In this document: piece by piece, positions 42,368-50,235 of the stretch
Layout of the letters: each line of letters opens with the position of its first letter
How positions within the stretch are numbered: position 1 is the first letter of the stretch
Assembly: GCA_964469815.1 (NCBI GenBank)
Contig: CAYXZC010000004.1
Location: 1-56,774, forward strand
DNA: 56,774 nt
Source of the DNA: MGBC163016 sp964469815
GTDB taxonomy: Bacteria; Actinomycetota; Coriobacteriia; Coriobacteriales; Eggerthellaceae
Direction of reading: 5' to 3'
Translations under genes and position numbers: made by a program
The notes under the pieces: model-generated
Seen by the model: only the letters and a program-made list of their open reading frames with translations
What the model was told of the DNA's origin: nothing
Databases searched by the model: none

Positions 42368-43459
42368 ATGTCTGATCAGCAACCGGGCTTTCCCGATCGA
42401 AACGGCAATCAGGCTTGGCAGAACATGCCGAGCCAAAATGCACCTCAGCAATATCCTGGAGCAGGCTATCAAGGTGCGCCCATGCAGCAGAACATGCCCC
42501 AAGGCGCTCCGCCGTCGATCAATTTCGTTCCGCAGACAACGGTGAATCCCGTATCGGGAACCAATGCGTATTCTCAAGCAGACAACCGTTACGAAAAAGG
42601 CGCACGTCGTGGCGGATGCTGGCGTGTTGTGTTCATCATCGCGCTCATCGTATTGGTTTGTGCGCTAGGAATCGCGGGATACATTCTCTTCTCTTACTGG
42701 CAAGGTCAGAACGAATACGACGAGCTCACCCAATATATGCAGGTCGATGATAGCGGGGAAGTGGTAACGCTAGGTAGTTTCGATGTTGATTGGGATGCTT
42801 TGCGTGCTATCAACCCTGATATCGTCGCTTGGGTGTATGTTCCGGGTACGAATATAAACTACCCCGTTGTTTGGCGCGAGCACGATGATCAGTATTATTT
42901 GAAGCGAACTTTCGGCGACAATAGCGCCGGTGATTTTGCTGCCGAATATGGGTGCATCATGTTGTCGGGTGAAAATCAGCCAACCCTCACAGATCAGGTG
43001 AATATCTTCTACGGTCACAATATGCGCAACGGATCCATGTTCAATTCGTTGAGCGAGAATGATGATTCCGAAGTGTTCAATTCGCATCGCACGTATTACC
43101 TGCTCACACCGCAAGGTAATTACAAGCTTATATCCTTCGCTTGCGATAAAGTGCTCGGCACATCCACTGATATCGTCATCCCGAACTTCCCTACTCAGGA
43201 AGAATATGAGGCCTACTTGCAGGCGCGTTATGATTCATCTACGGTCACGCCCGTGCCTCCGGCTCCCGATCTTGCAAAGATCAAGCAGCTCTTCGCGTTC
43301 TCCACGTGCGATTATCCCGATAATCATTACAGGATAATCACATACTGCTATGTGAACGATTACCTGCCGGCTGGTTCCGATGTTCTTGAAGGGCGAACAG
43401 CGGTTGATGAGGGTGATGTGGCAAACGTTGAAGAGCTTATCGCCCAACGTACCTCATAG
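42368..43459 (+). CDS. Class B sortase
   Basis: 363 residues. A ~75-residue Gln/Pro/Asn-rich cytoplasmic N-terminus precedes one transmembrane helix (VVFIIALIVLVCALGIAGYIL, ~83-103), a type II anchor. The catalytic domain shows the class B pattern: VAWVYVPGTNINYPVV, QVNIFYGHNMRNGSMF with His ~216, and FSTCDYPDNHYRI with Cys ~315 and Arg ~324. Sortases cut a sorting signal and join the protein to the cell wall or to another subunit. The only candidate substrate here is the 3000-residue protein (LAQTG). Class B enzymes usually use NPQTN-type signals, so the pairing is not textbook. A long hairpin follows the stop codon. Confidence 0.9.
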   Translation: MSDQQPGFPDRNGNQAWQNMPSQNAPQQYPGAGYQGAPMQQNMPQGAPPSINFVPQTTVNPVSGTNAYSQADNRYEKGARRGGCWRVVFIIALIVLVCALGIAGYILFSYWQGQNEYDELTQYMQVDDSGEVVTLGSFDVDWDALRAINPDIVAWVYVPGTNINYPVVWREHDDQYYLKRTFGDNSAGDFAAEYGCIMLSGENQPTLTDQVNIFYGHNMRNGSMFNSLSENDDSEVFNSHRTYYLLTPQGNYKLISFACDKVLGTSTDIVIPNFPTQEEYEAYLQARYDSSTVTPVPPAPDLAKIKQLFAFSTCDYPDNHYRIITYCYVNDYLPAGSDVLEGRTAVDEGDVANVEELIAQRTS

Positions 43460-43466
43460 ACGCGAC

Positions 43467-43528
43467 AAAAGAAGGACACAGAATACTTCATAAGCTCCGC
43501 AGCATTACGTATTCTATGTCCTTCTTTT
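43467..43528. terminator. Long hairpin with conserved loop (downstream of sortase)
   Basis: The arms at 43467-43486 and 43509-43528 pair over 20 positions with one C/A mismatch; the 22-nt loop contains AAGCTCCGCAGC. The right arm ends CTTCTTTT, fitting an intrinsic terminator. The loop is nearly the same as in the hairpin after purF, but the arms are largely different. Confidence 0.75.
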
Positions 43529-43606
43529 GAACTGCAGTCTTACGTATATCGCCTCCTATTCGTTCTGTTCGCAGCCTTATGTATTCTGTACCCCTTCTTT
43601 TAATTT

Positions 43607-43628
43607 GTGAGCGATCAAGATCGCCCAC
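43607..43628. repeat. Family C palindrome, copy 4
   Basis: GTGAGCGATC (43607-43616), AA, GATCGCCCAC (43619-43628), followed by TACACGG. One mismatch in the stem. Confidence 0.55.
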
Positions 43629-43777
43629 TACACGGTGGCCTTATGGCGGCGGCTGTAAAGCTACGGCAGCATCATAAACCCCTACGCACAGCTTTTCGAA
43701 ACCCGGATGTAACATAATGCGGCGCATAATGTTTACGAAACCTTACGAGAATCATGCAATAGGCTGGCGAGAACGAA

Positions 43778-45205
43778 ATGACCGATCACGATAGATCCTA
43801 CACAAAGCGCAATGTTCGCATTCCCGATCACCCCGAAGAGGAATGCGGGGTTTTCGGGATCTGGACTCATCAAGACGAACGCTCGAGCGATGCCGCCCAT
43901 ATGGCGGCATATGGGTTGCAGGCGCTTCAACACCGTGGACAGGAAAGTGCAGGCATTGCTGTTGGCGATAGTGAGACTGTAACGGTCGCCAAGGATCTCG
44001 GTCTTGTCACGCAGGTCTTCAACGACTCATCGCTTTCTGCGCTTCAAGGGCATGTCGCTATCGGCCACGTGCGCTATTCCACCAGCGGTTCGAAGGCGGT
44101 TTGGGAGGCGGCGCAGCCCCACATGTCGGCCATCGACAACGAGCTCATAGCTCTTGCGCATAACGGTACCCTAACGAACACGAATGAGATGCGCGCCCGT
44201 TTGGTGGGTGAAGGTATCCAGCTGTTCTCGGCCACCGATTCCGAGGTCGCCGCCAAGTGGATCGGTATGGTCACCCGGCAGACGAATCACCTTCGCGATG
44301 GTATTGCGGCGGCTATGCATGAGATGCGCGGTGCGTATGCCATGGTGCTCTGCACGTCCGAATCGCTCTATGCTTTTCGTGATCCGAATGGGATTCGTCC
44401 GCTTTGCTTGGGAAAGCTGCCCAACGATAAGGGATGGGTGGTCTCATCGGAAACTTGCGGTCTGGATATCGTGGGCGCTGAATACGTTCGCGATGTTGCC
44501 CCCGGAGAGATCGTGCGCATCAATTCGGAAGGCATTGTGAGCACGATGGGAATCGAACCGGCCAAACGAGCTTCGTGCATATTCGAATACGTGTATTTTG
44601 CCAGACCTGATTCGATCATAGACGGGCAGAGCGTATACCAAGCCCGGCGCAATACCGGCAGGATCTTGGCGCGCGAATCAGGCGTGGATGCCGATCTGGT
44701 CTTGGGTGTGCCCGATTCCGGAGTGCCGGCAGCGCTTGGCTATGCTGCGGAAAGTGGCATCGAATACACCGATGGGATCGTGAAGAACCGTTATGTCGGG
44801 CGTACCTTCATCCAGCCAACGCAAGAGCTCCGACAGCTTGGCATCCGGTTGAAGCTGAATCCGTTACCTAGCGTTATCCGAGGGAAACGTCTTGTAGTGA
44901 TCGATGATTCGATCGTGCGGGGCAACACATCGAAGAAGCTCGTTCAGATGTTGCGCAATGCAGGGGCTGAAGAGGTGCATCTTAGGATCACAAGTCCAGA
45001 GGTGATGTGGCCGTGTTATTACGGGATTGACACCGATACGCGTGACCAGCTGATCGCGGCGAATATGACGCTTGAAGAGATGAATCAGTGGATCGGGTCG
45101 GATTCGTTGGCGTTTTTGTCGCTTGAAGGGTTGAGAGAAGCGGTTTCGGGTGTTGAGCATCCAGGGTTTTGCGAAGCATGCTTTACAGGAGATTATCCTG
45201 TCTAG
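43778..45205 (+). CDS. purF: Amidophosphoribosyltransferase
   Basis: 475 residues. First committed step of purine synthesis: PRPP plus glutamine to phosphoribosylamine. A 22-residue propeptide precedes the nucleophile Cys23 (EECGVFGIW), followed by QHRGQESAGIAV. The PRPP-binding motif VVIDDSIVRGNTSKK lies at ~371-385, and the C-terminal CEACFTGDYPV carries the cysteines typical of the B. subtilis-type 4Fe-4S enzyme. It is the first gene of the purine block; two large hairpins separate it from purM. Confidence 0.95.
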   Translation: MTDHDRSYTKRNVRIPDHPEEECGVFGIWTHQDERSSDAAHMAAYGLQALQHRGQESAGIAVGDSETVTVAKDLGLVTQVFNDSSLSALQGHVAIGHVRYSTSGSKAVWEAAQPHMSAIDNELIALAHNGTLTNTNEMRARLVGEGIQLFSATDSEVAAKWIGMVTRQTNHLRDGIAAAMHEMRGAYAMVLCTSESLYAFRDPNGIRPLCLGKLPNDKGWVVSSETCGLDIVGAEYVRDVAPGEIVRINSEGIVSTMGIEPAKRASCIFEYVYFARPDSIIDGQSVYQARRNTGRILARESGVDADLVLGVPDSGVPAALGYAAESGIEYTDGIVKNRYVGRTFIQPTQELRQLGIRLKLNPLPSVIRGKRLVVIDDSIVRGNTSKKLVQMLRNAGAEEVHLRITSPEVMWPCYYGIDTDTRDQLIAANMTLEEMNQWIGSDSLAFLSLEGLREAVSGVEHPGFCEACFTGDYPV

Positions 45206-45234
45206 AAAATTCAAACGTAGCTGGAAACTTCGGG

Positions 45235-45296
45235 AATCATTAGGGATAAGATACTCCAGAAGCTCCGCAGCCTTACGTATCTTATCCCTAATGATT
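45235..45296. terminator. Long hairpin with conserved loop (downstream of purF)
   Basis: The arms at 45235-45254 and 45277-45296 are perfectly complementary over 20 bp; the 22-nt loop (45255-45276) contains AAGCTCCGCAGC and ends TTAC. It begins 29 nt after the purF stop and is followed by TTCTTACG. Geometry equals that of the hairpin at 43467. Confidence 0.75.
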
Positions 45297-45315
45297 TCTT
45301 ACGCAGCTTTATGCG

Positions 45316-45347
45316 CTTCTCGTGTAATGCAAGTGGGGATACCTTCG
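45316..45347. repeat. Partial family A repeat
   Basis: TCTCGTGTAATGCAAGTGGG then GATACCTTCGG, matching the left end of family A only. Confidence 0.5.
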
Positions 45348-45393
45348 GCCTGCACTTCTCGCATCTCGTAATAACACGGCCTTGGGGCGGCGG

Positions 45394-45439
45394 TCGAAAT
45401 ACTGTGGCAGGGGCTTTGCCCCTACGCGCAGTATTTCGA
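45394..45439. repeat. Hairpin with CCCCTACGC segment upstream of purM
   Basis: TCGAAATACTG (45394-45404) pairs with CAGTATTTCGA (45429-45439), with an inner AGGGGC/GCCCCT hairpin (loop TTT). The flanks (CACGGCCTT, GGGCGGCGG) and the CCCCTACGC segment are shared with the hairpin before purF at 43636-43699, whose stem differs. A -10-like GATACAAT follows at 45443, so it could influence purM expression. Confidence 0.6.
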
Positions 45440-45485
45440 ACTGATACAATGGAGGCAAATCGCAACAGCCGACAGGAGGCAGCCG

Positions 45486-46568
45486 ATGAGCCATCAGGAA
45501 AACTCCCAGATCACCTACGCGCAAGCAGGTGTTGACATCGAAGAAGGCGCACGTGCCGTCGATGCCATCAAGCCCATTGTTCGCGAAACCTATCGCAAAG
45601 AGGTGATCGGCGACATCGGTGGATTCGGGGGTCTTTTCTCCATCAAAGCGGCCAAGGATATGGACGATCCGATCCTCGTCAGCGGCACGGACGGCGTGGG
45701 CACGAAGCTTAAGGTCGCACAGATGCTCGGCGTTCACAACACTGTCGGCATCGATCTTGTTGCTATGTGCGCAAACGATATCCTTGCCACAGGTGCCGAA
45801 CCGCTTTTCTTCTTGGATTATGCGGCCGTCGGTAAATTGGATGCAGCCGAAATGGCTGCCATCGTAAGCGGGATCGCGGAGGGATGCAAGATGGCAGGCT
45901 GCGCGCTCATCGGTGGCGAGATGGCTGAGCATCCCGGCGTTATGGATCCGAAGGATTACGATCTTTCCGGGTTTTGCGTAGGTGTAGTTGACAGGCCGAA
46001 GATGCTCGATCCTGAGAATGTCAAAGTTGGGGATGTGCTGATCGGGCTCAAATCCAGCGGCCTTCATTCGAATGGGTACTCGCTCGCGCGCAAGGTGGCG
46101 GTCGAACCGCATGCGATGGAAGAGCTTGCAAAGCCGCGCGATTATCTTGACGGCGAGAGCATCTTAGAAGCGCTTCTTCACCCTACCCGGATCTACGTGA
46201 AACCTGTGCTAGATGCGATGCGCAATGTCCCAGGCTCCATACATGCGCTCGCCCACATCACGGGTGGCGGCATTTCCGAGAACCTGAACCGTTCTCTTCC
46301 GAAAACCGTTGATGCGCAGGTGGAACTGGGAACTTGGCCGGTGGCTTCGATCATCGAGTTCGTATGTGATGCGGCGAATCTTTCCGAAGAAGAAGCGCTC
46401 AAGACCTTCAATATGGGCGTTGGGATGGTGCTCATCGTGGACGCCGACCACGCGGGTGATGTGATGGAGTCACTTGCTGAAAGCGGTGAAGAGGCCTATC
46501 GAATAGGCGAGGTCATACCTGGTAAGGGTGAAGTGGTCTACACGAATGAAGGAGCGCTGCTCAAATGA
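45486..46568 (+). CDS. purM: Phosphoribosylformylglycinamidine cyclo-ligase (AIR synthetase)
   Basis: 360 residues. It closes the imidazole ring of purines using ATP. GTDGVGTKLKVAQ (~63-75), FFLDYAAVGKLD and GLKSSGLHSNGYSLARK (~187-203) are characteristic. GGAGG lies about 10 nt before the ATG. The stop codon overlaps the purN start by 4 bases (ATGA), so the two are translationally coupled. Confidence 0.96.
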   Translation: MSHQENSQITYAQAGVDIEEGARAVDAIKPIVRETYRKEVIGDIGGFGGLFSIKAAKDMDDPILVSGTDGVGTKLKVAQMLGVHNTVGIDLVAMCANDILATGAEPLFFLDYAAVGKLDAAEMAAIVSGIAEGCKMAGCALIGGEMAEHPGVMDPKDYDLSGFCVGVVDRPKMLDPENVKVGDVLIGLKSSGLHSNGYSLARKVAVEPHAMEELAKPRDYLDGESILEALLHPTRIYVKPVLDAMRNVPGSIHALAHITGGGISENLNRSLPKTVDAQVELGTWPVASIIEFVCDAANLSEEEALKTFNMGVGMVLIVDADHAGDVMESLAESGEEAYRIGEVIPGKGEVVYTNEGALLK

Positions 46569-47197
46569 CAGTCTCACAACCGCTGAAGATCGGCGTTCTG
46601 CTTTCAGGCAGTGGTACCAACTTGCAAGCGATCATAGATGCGATCGCCGATGATGGGCTTCCTGTTGAGATCGTGCGTGTGGTCTCATCGCGCCCTGATG
46701 CCTATGGGATAACGCGAGCCGAAGAGGCCGGTATCCCCGTTACTGTGTTCAATCGTGATGTTTACACCGATCCGCAAGCCGCCGATCAGCGGATTGTGGA
46801 TGCTATGCGTCATTCCGGTGCGCAATATCTGGTGATGGCCGGGTATATGCGCAAGGTTACCCCGGTAGTGCTCGATGCCTTTCCCGATCGCGTGTTGAAT
46901 CTTCATCCGGCGTTGCTGCCTTCTTTCAAAGGTGCGCATGCGATACAGGATGCTTGGGATGCGGGCGTGAAGATCACAGGTGTCACCGTGCATTTGGCCA
47001 ACGAGGATTACGATAAGGGGCCGATCATAGCGCAGCGTGCTGTCGAGGTTCGTGAAGATGATACGATCGACTCGTTGGAAGCCAAGATCCATGAGGTGGA
47101 GCATGTCCTTTATCCTTGGGTGCTAAGGGCTTTTGCGGAGGGTCGCGTTTCGATGGATGCGGATCGCAAGATTCAGGTAAGGAGACCAGCTATATGA
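46565..47197 (+). CDS. purN: Phosphoribosylglycinamide formyltransferase
   Basis: 210 residues. It transfers a formyl group from 10-formyl-THF to GAR. Phosphate-binding GSGTNLQAI (~17) and the catalytic stretch NLHPALLPSFKGAHA (~116-130), with the catalytic Asn/His/Asp set visible (N and H here; D in GVKITGVTVHLANEDYDKG). It overlaps purM by 4 bases upstream and the XdhC-like gene by 4 bases (ATGA) downstream. Confidence 0.96.
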   Translation: MTVSQPLKIGVLLSGSGTNLQAIIDAIADDGLPVEIVRVVSSRPDAYGITRAEEAGIPVTVFNRDVYTDPQAADQRIVDAMRHSGAQYLVMAGYMRKVTPVVLDAFPDRVLNLHPALLPSFKGAHAIQDAWDAGVKITGVTVHLANEDYDKGPIIAQRAVEVREDDTIDSLEAKIHEVEHVLYPWVLRAFAEGRVSMDADRKIQVRRPAI

Positions 47198-48183
47198 AAA
47201 AGGAAACGCTTGAGCAGATAGTGACCGACTTGAAGGCCGGCAAGACTCCTAGCCTTTCCGTAGAGGAGTTCACGGCTTTCTCGCCTGAGGCAACGGCGGG
47301 CAACGAGCATCTTTCTCCGGCGGATCTTGAAGCTATCGCAAGATCGCTCGGACAGGCCGACATTCCAACGTTCGAGCGGGCTATCCAAGCGATGGATGAG
47401 GGCGATCTGGCTTGGTTAGGATTCAAGATCGTTTACGATCCTGCTGAGGCGCAGGCCAATACGGATAATGAGGTCACGAAGAAATACGGGGACGTGGGTT
47501 CTGCGGATGGCGAGAGCATGGTGTTCTTCTGCAACGATGCAAAGGAGATCGTTTCTCCGCGCGAACCTTCTCCGCGGGATATCTTCCAGATGAAAGATGT
47601 CACTCGTGGCCCATCGATGCACAATGAGCAGTTCGAGGGTCTCACGTGGGCTAGCGAGCCCCTCTTCGGAAAGACGCGAGTTTGGCTGCTTGGGGCAAGC
47701 GATGTTGCGGTAGAGCTTGCGAAGCTTGCCGATCATGTGGGTTTTCACGTTATCGCGGTGGACTACGATCCGGCGTATATCAACGAGGAGCGTTTTCCGG
47801 AAGTGGAGCGCATCTTGCTTCATGGCGGCAACTTCGATGAGCTGGCGAACATGCCTGCGCGCCCGGAGGATTATGTTTGCGTGCTTACACGCGGGCATAT
47901 GTTCGATCCGCAGGGATGCATTTGGGCTTGCGAGAACGATGTTCACTATGTTGGGATGATGGGATGCGCGGGCAAGAATTCCACAGTTCACGATCTTGTG
48001 ATCGATGCCGGCATAACCGAAGAGGATTGGGATAGGATCAAGCGGCCGATCGGGTTGAAGTTCGGGGCGAAGACCCCGGCCGAGCTGGCTATCGCCATCG
48101 TGGCAGAACTGATCGATGTGCGCTATAACGAGCGCTACAGTCAGGCTGCTCGCGAGAAACATGAGAAGTCGCTAGGACGATAG
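47194..48183 (+). CDS. XdhC/CoxI-family protein in the purine operon
   Basis: About 329 residues. The C-terminal half is an XdhC Rossmann domain: VWLLGASDVAVELAKLADHVG (~168), VCVLTRGHMFD, and VGMMGCAGKNSTVHDLVIDA with PIGLKFGAKTPAELAIAIVAEL at the end. The N-terminal ~150 residues are not the usual XdhC/CoxI domain and are unrecognised. XdhC proteins help insert or sulfurate the molybdenum cofactor of xanthine dehydrogenase-type hydroxylases. The start is fixed by a 4-base overlap with purN; a longer frame from 47116 is a shadow within purN. Its coupling to purN suggests a role tied to purine metabolism, but no molybdoenzyme is encoded here. Confidence 0.8.
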   Translation: MKKETLEQIVTDLKAGKTPSLSVEEFTAFSPEATAGNEHLSPADLEAIARSLGQADIPTFERAIQAMDEGDLAWLGFKIVYDPAEAQANTDNEVTKKYGDVGSADGESMVFFCNDAKEIVSPREPSPRDIFQMKDVTRGPSMHNEQFEGLTWASEPLFGKTRVWLLGASDVAVELAKLADHVGFHVIAVDYDPAYINEERFPEVERILLHGGNFDELANMPARPEDYVCVLTRGHMFDPQGCIWACENDVHYVGMMGCAGKNSTVHDLVIDAGITEEDWDRIKRPIGLKFGAKTPAELAIAIVAELIDVRYNERYSQAAREKHEKSLGR

Positions 48184-48298
48184 GTTTATATTCCGATGCC
48201 CGCGTGATCTTGCGGTACAACATAAGTTCTTTGCGCTTTGAGTTATTATTGAAGCCGGTGGCAGATTCGAACAAAACCTTATGAGGAAAGGTGTGGGA

Positions 48299-49870
48299 AT
48301 GGGAGATCCGAAGATCAAAAGAGTGCTCATGTCCGTTACAGATAAGACGGGCATCGTGGATTTTGCACGGGCGCTGTCCGAGGAGTTCGGTGCAGAGATC
48401 ATCTCGACGGGTGGAACTGCAAAGGTGATAGCCGAGGCTGGAATCCCTGTTACGCCTATCGATGAGGTGACTCAATTCCCAGAGATGATGGATGGTCGCG
48501 TGAAGACGCTTCATCCGCGTGTTCATGGTGGCCTTCTTGCAAAGCGTGATAACGATTCGCACATGGCTCAGGCGGCAGAGCATGGCATCGAGATGATCGA
48601 CATGGTCGTCGTGAACCTTTATGCGTTCCAGAAAACCGTCGATTCAGGTGCCGATTTCGCAACATGCATCGAGAACATCGATATCGGAGGACCTTCCATG
48701 CTTCGTTCTGCTGCGAAGAACTTCGCCAGCGTTACGGTGGTAACAGATCCTGATGCATACGGCGATATCCTAGGCGAGATGCGCAAGATGGGTGGTTGCA
48801 CCAGCTATGGCACACGTCAGGCGTTGGCGTTGCAAGTGTTCGCCACTACCGCTGCCTATGATGGCGCTATCGCACGCTGGATGTGCGCGCAGCTTGCCGG
48901 CGGCGCTGACGATTTCGCGCCTGCGGTGGAGCTCGGGCTCTCCAAGAAGCAGGATCTTCGCTATGGCGAGAATCCGCATCAGGCGGCGGCGTTCTACACG
49001 CGCGATGATTATCCGAATGCCGAAACAACGCTCGCACATGCACAGCAATTGCAGGGCAAGGAACTTTCCTATAACAACTATCTCGATCTGGATGCAGCTT
49101 GGGCGGCTGTTCGCGAGTTCCAGGATCCGGCTTGTGTGATCGTGAAGCACCTGACCCCGTGCGGCGTTTGCGTGGACAGCGATGTCACGACTGCTTACAA
49201 GCGTGCGCACGAATGCGATCCGGTTTCCGCTTATGGTGGAGTAATGGCGTTCAATCGCGAAGTCACGGGCGAAACCGTGGCGGCGATCTTCGATAACAAG
49301 CAATTCGTGGAGGCCATCATCGCTCCATCGTTCGATGAGAGTGCGCTCGAGATGTATTCGAGCAAGCCGAACTGTCGTTTGATGGCAACAGGCGGCGTGA
49401 ATGCGCCGGGCGAGGCCGTGGAATATCGAAGCGTTGAAGGTGGTCTGTTGGCGCAGATCAGCGACTCTGTGACCGAGGGGGTTGACACCTTCGAAGTTGC
49501 AGGCGATGTGACGCCTACGCCCGAGCAGATGGAAGAACTGCTGTTCGCATGGCGGGCAGTGAAATCCGTGAAGTCAAACGCCATCCTGATCGCTAAGGAT
49601 AACGCAAGCGTTGGCGCTGGTGGCGGTCAGCCGAATCGTGTGAATTCAGCGCGCATAGCTGTGGAGCAGGCGGGAGATAAGGCTAAGGGCGCAGTGGCTG
49701 CAAGCGATGCATTCTTCCCGTTCCGTGATGGATTCGATGTGCTTGCTGATGCGGGTGTTGTAGCCGTCATCGAGCCTGGCGGATCGATCCGTGATGAAGA
49801 GGTCATCCAAGCAGCCAACGAGAAAGGTGTTGCGCTCGTCTTCACAGGTCATAGGCATTTCAGACATTAA
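48299..49870 (+). CDS. purH: AICAR transformylase / IMP cyclohydrolase
   Basis: About 523 residues. Bifunctional last two steps to IMP. The N-terminal MGS-like domain has ISTGGTAKVIAEAGIPV and KTLHPRVHGGLLAKR; the transformylase half has LRYGENPHQAAAFY and the catalytic KHLTPCG. Start: ATG 48299 with AGGAAAGG 7 nt upstream; the ATG at 48281 overlaps that box and is less likely. It lies 115 nt after the XdhC-like gene with no clear terminator between, so it may share the transcript. A repeat-rich region follows. Confidence 0.96.
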   Translation: MGDPKIKRVLMSVTDKTGIVDFARALSEEFGAEIISTGGTAKVIAEAGIPVTPIDEVTQFPEMMDGRVKTLHPRVHGGLLAKRDNDSHMAQAAEHGIEMIDMVVVNLYAFQKTVDSGADFATCIENIDIGGPSMLRSAAKNFASVTVVTDPDAYGDILGEMRKMGGCTSYGTRQALALQVFATTAAYDGAIARWMCAQLAGGADDFAPAVELGLSKKQDLRYGENPHQAAAFYTRDDYPNAETTLAHAQQLQGKELSYNNYLDLDAAWAAVREFQDPACVIVKHLTPCGVCVDSDVTTAYKRAHECDPVSAYGGVMAFNREVTGETVAAIFDNKQFVEAIIAPSFDESALEMYSSKPNCRLMATGGVNAPGEAVEYRSVEGGLLAQISDSVTEGVDTFEVAGDVTPTPEQMEELLFAWRAVKSVKSNAILIAKDNASVGAGGGQPNRVNSARIAVEQAGDKAKGAVAASDAFFPFRDGFDVLADAGVVAVIEPGGSIRDEEVIQAANEKGVALVFTGHRHFRH

Positions 49871-49948
49871 TATGATCTCGCGTAGTGGGCGATCCATTCG
49901 ACTTCGTTCGCATTCGCTCACTACGCTCAGGATGACGATCTTATGGTA

Positions 49949-49972
49949 AAGCCTTCGGCTTTGCTTTTATTG
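49949..49972 (+). terminator. Candidate purH terminator
   Basis: AAAGCC, loop TTC, GGCTTT, then GCTTTTATT, inside the family C/E composite repeat. Confidence 0.5.
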
Positions 49973-50003
49973 TCTTGATCGCCCACATCATGCAATCGGG
50001 CCG

Positions 50004-50140
50004 AAGGTATCCTTTTTCGATTTGCTCTGAACACCATATTTCATATGCTTTCGTAAGAAAGCAATATATGAATGCATGAGGGAGCGAACCGCTGATGCGC
50101 AAGCATCGAGAGTGAGCGCCAAATACGAAAAGGGATGCTT
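50004..50140. repeat. Family B MITE-like element, copy 3
   Basis: Near-identical to the copy at 40518 (left CGAAGGTATCCTTTTTCGAT; interior CACCATATTTCATATGC; hairpins CTTTCGTAAGAAAG and GATGC/GCATC; right CCAAATACGAAAAGGGATGC). Confidence 0.75.
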
Positions 50141-50160
50141 TCACCCGCTGCTTCCTTCCA

Positions 50161-50190
50161 TTATCCAGGCAATAGCCGTATTGCTATAAT
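50161..50190 (+). promoter_or_regulatory. Candidate promoter of the flippase-like gene
   Basis: TTATCC (50161-50166), 18 bp, TATAAT (50185-50190); expected start about 40 nt before the GTG codon. Confidence 0.5.
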
Positions 50191-50235
50191 TAGAGGTCAT
50201 AAGCGAATTGCTTATCGGATCGTCTGGAGGAAATC

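Larger units (their letters stand above)
43460..43777. other. 318-bp gene-free stretch before purF
   Basis: In order: a 20-bp-stem hairpin with a 22-nt loop (43467-43528), a degraded copy of its right arm (around 43573-43602), a family C palindrome (43607-43628), a second hairpin (about 43651-43699, arms AAAGCT/AGCTTT with the conserved CCCCTACGC segment), and two CATAAT boxes (about 43713 and 43727) that could be purF promoter elements. The order hairpin 1, then hairpin 2, then pur gene is repeated before purM. Confidence 0.6.
49871..50235. other. 365-bp gene-free stretch after purH
   Basis: Contains a wide family C pair (GTGGGCGATC 49885-49894 and GATCGCCCAC 49977-49986) enclosing a family E segment and a small hairpin AAAGCC-TTC-GGCTTT followed by GCTTTTATT (49949-49972) that may terminate purH; then a family B element; then a promoter for the next gene. 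Confidence 0.6.

Noticed and set aside
47116..47193. Longer N-terminus for the XdhC-like protein
   Set aside because: The extra codons lie within purN in another frame, lack a binding site, and the ATGA overlap at 47194 is the standard coupling signal.
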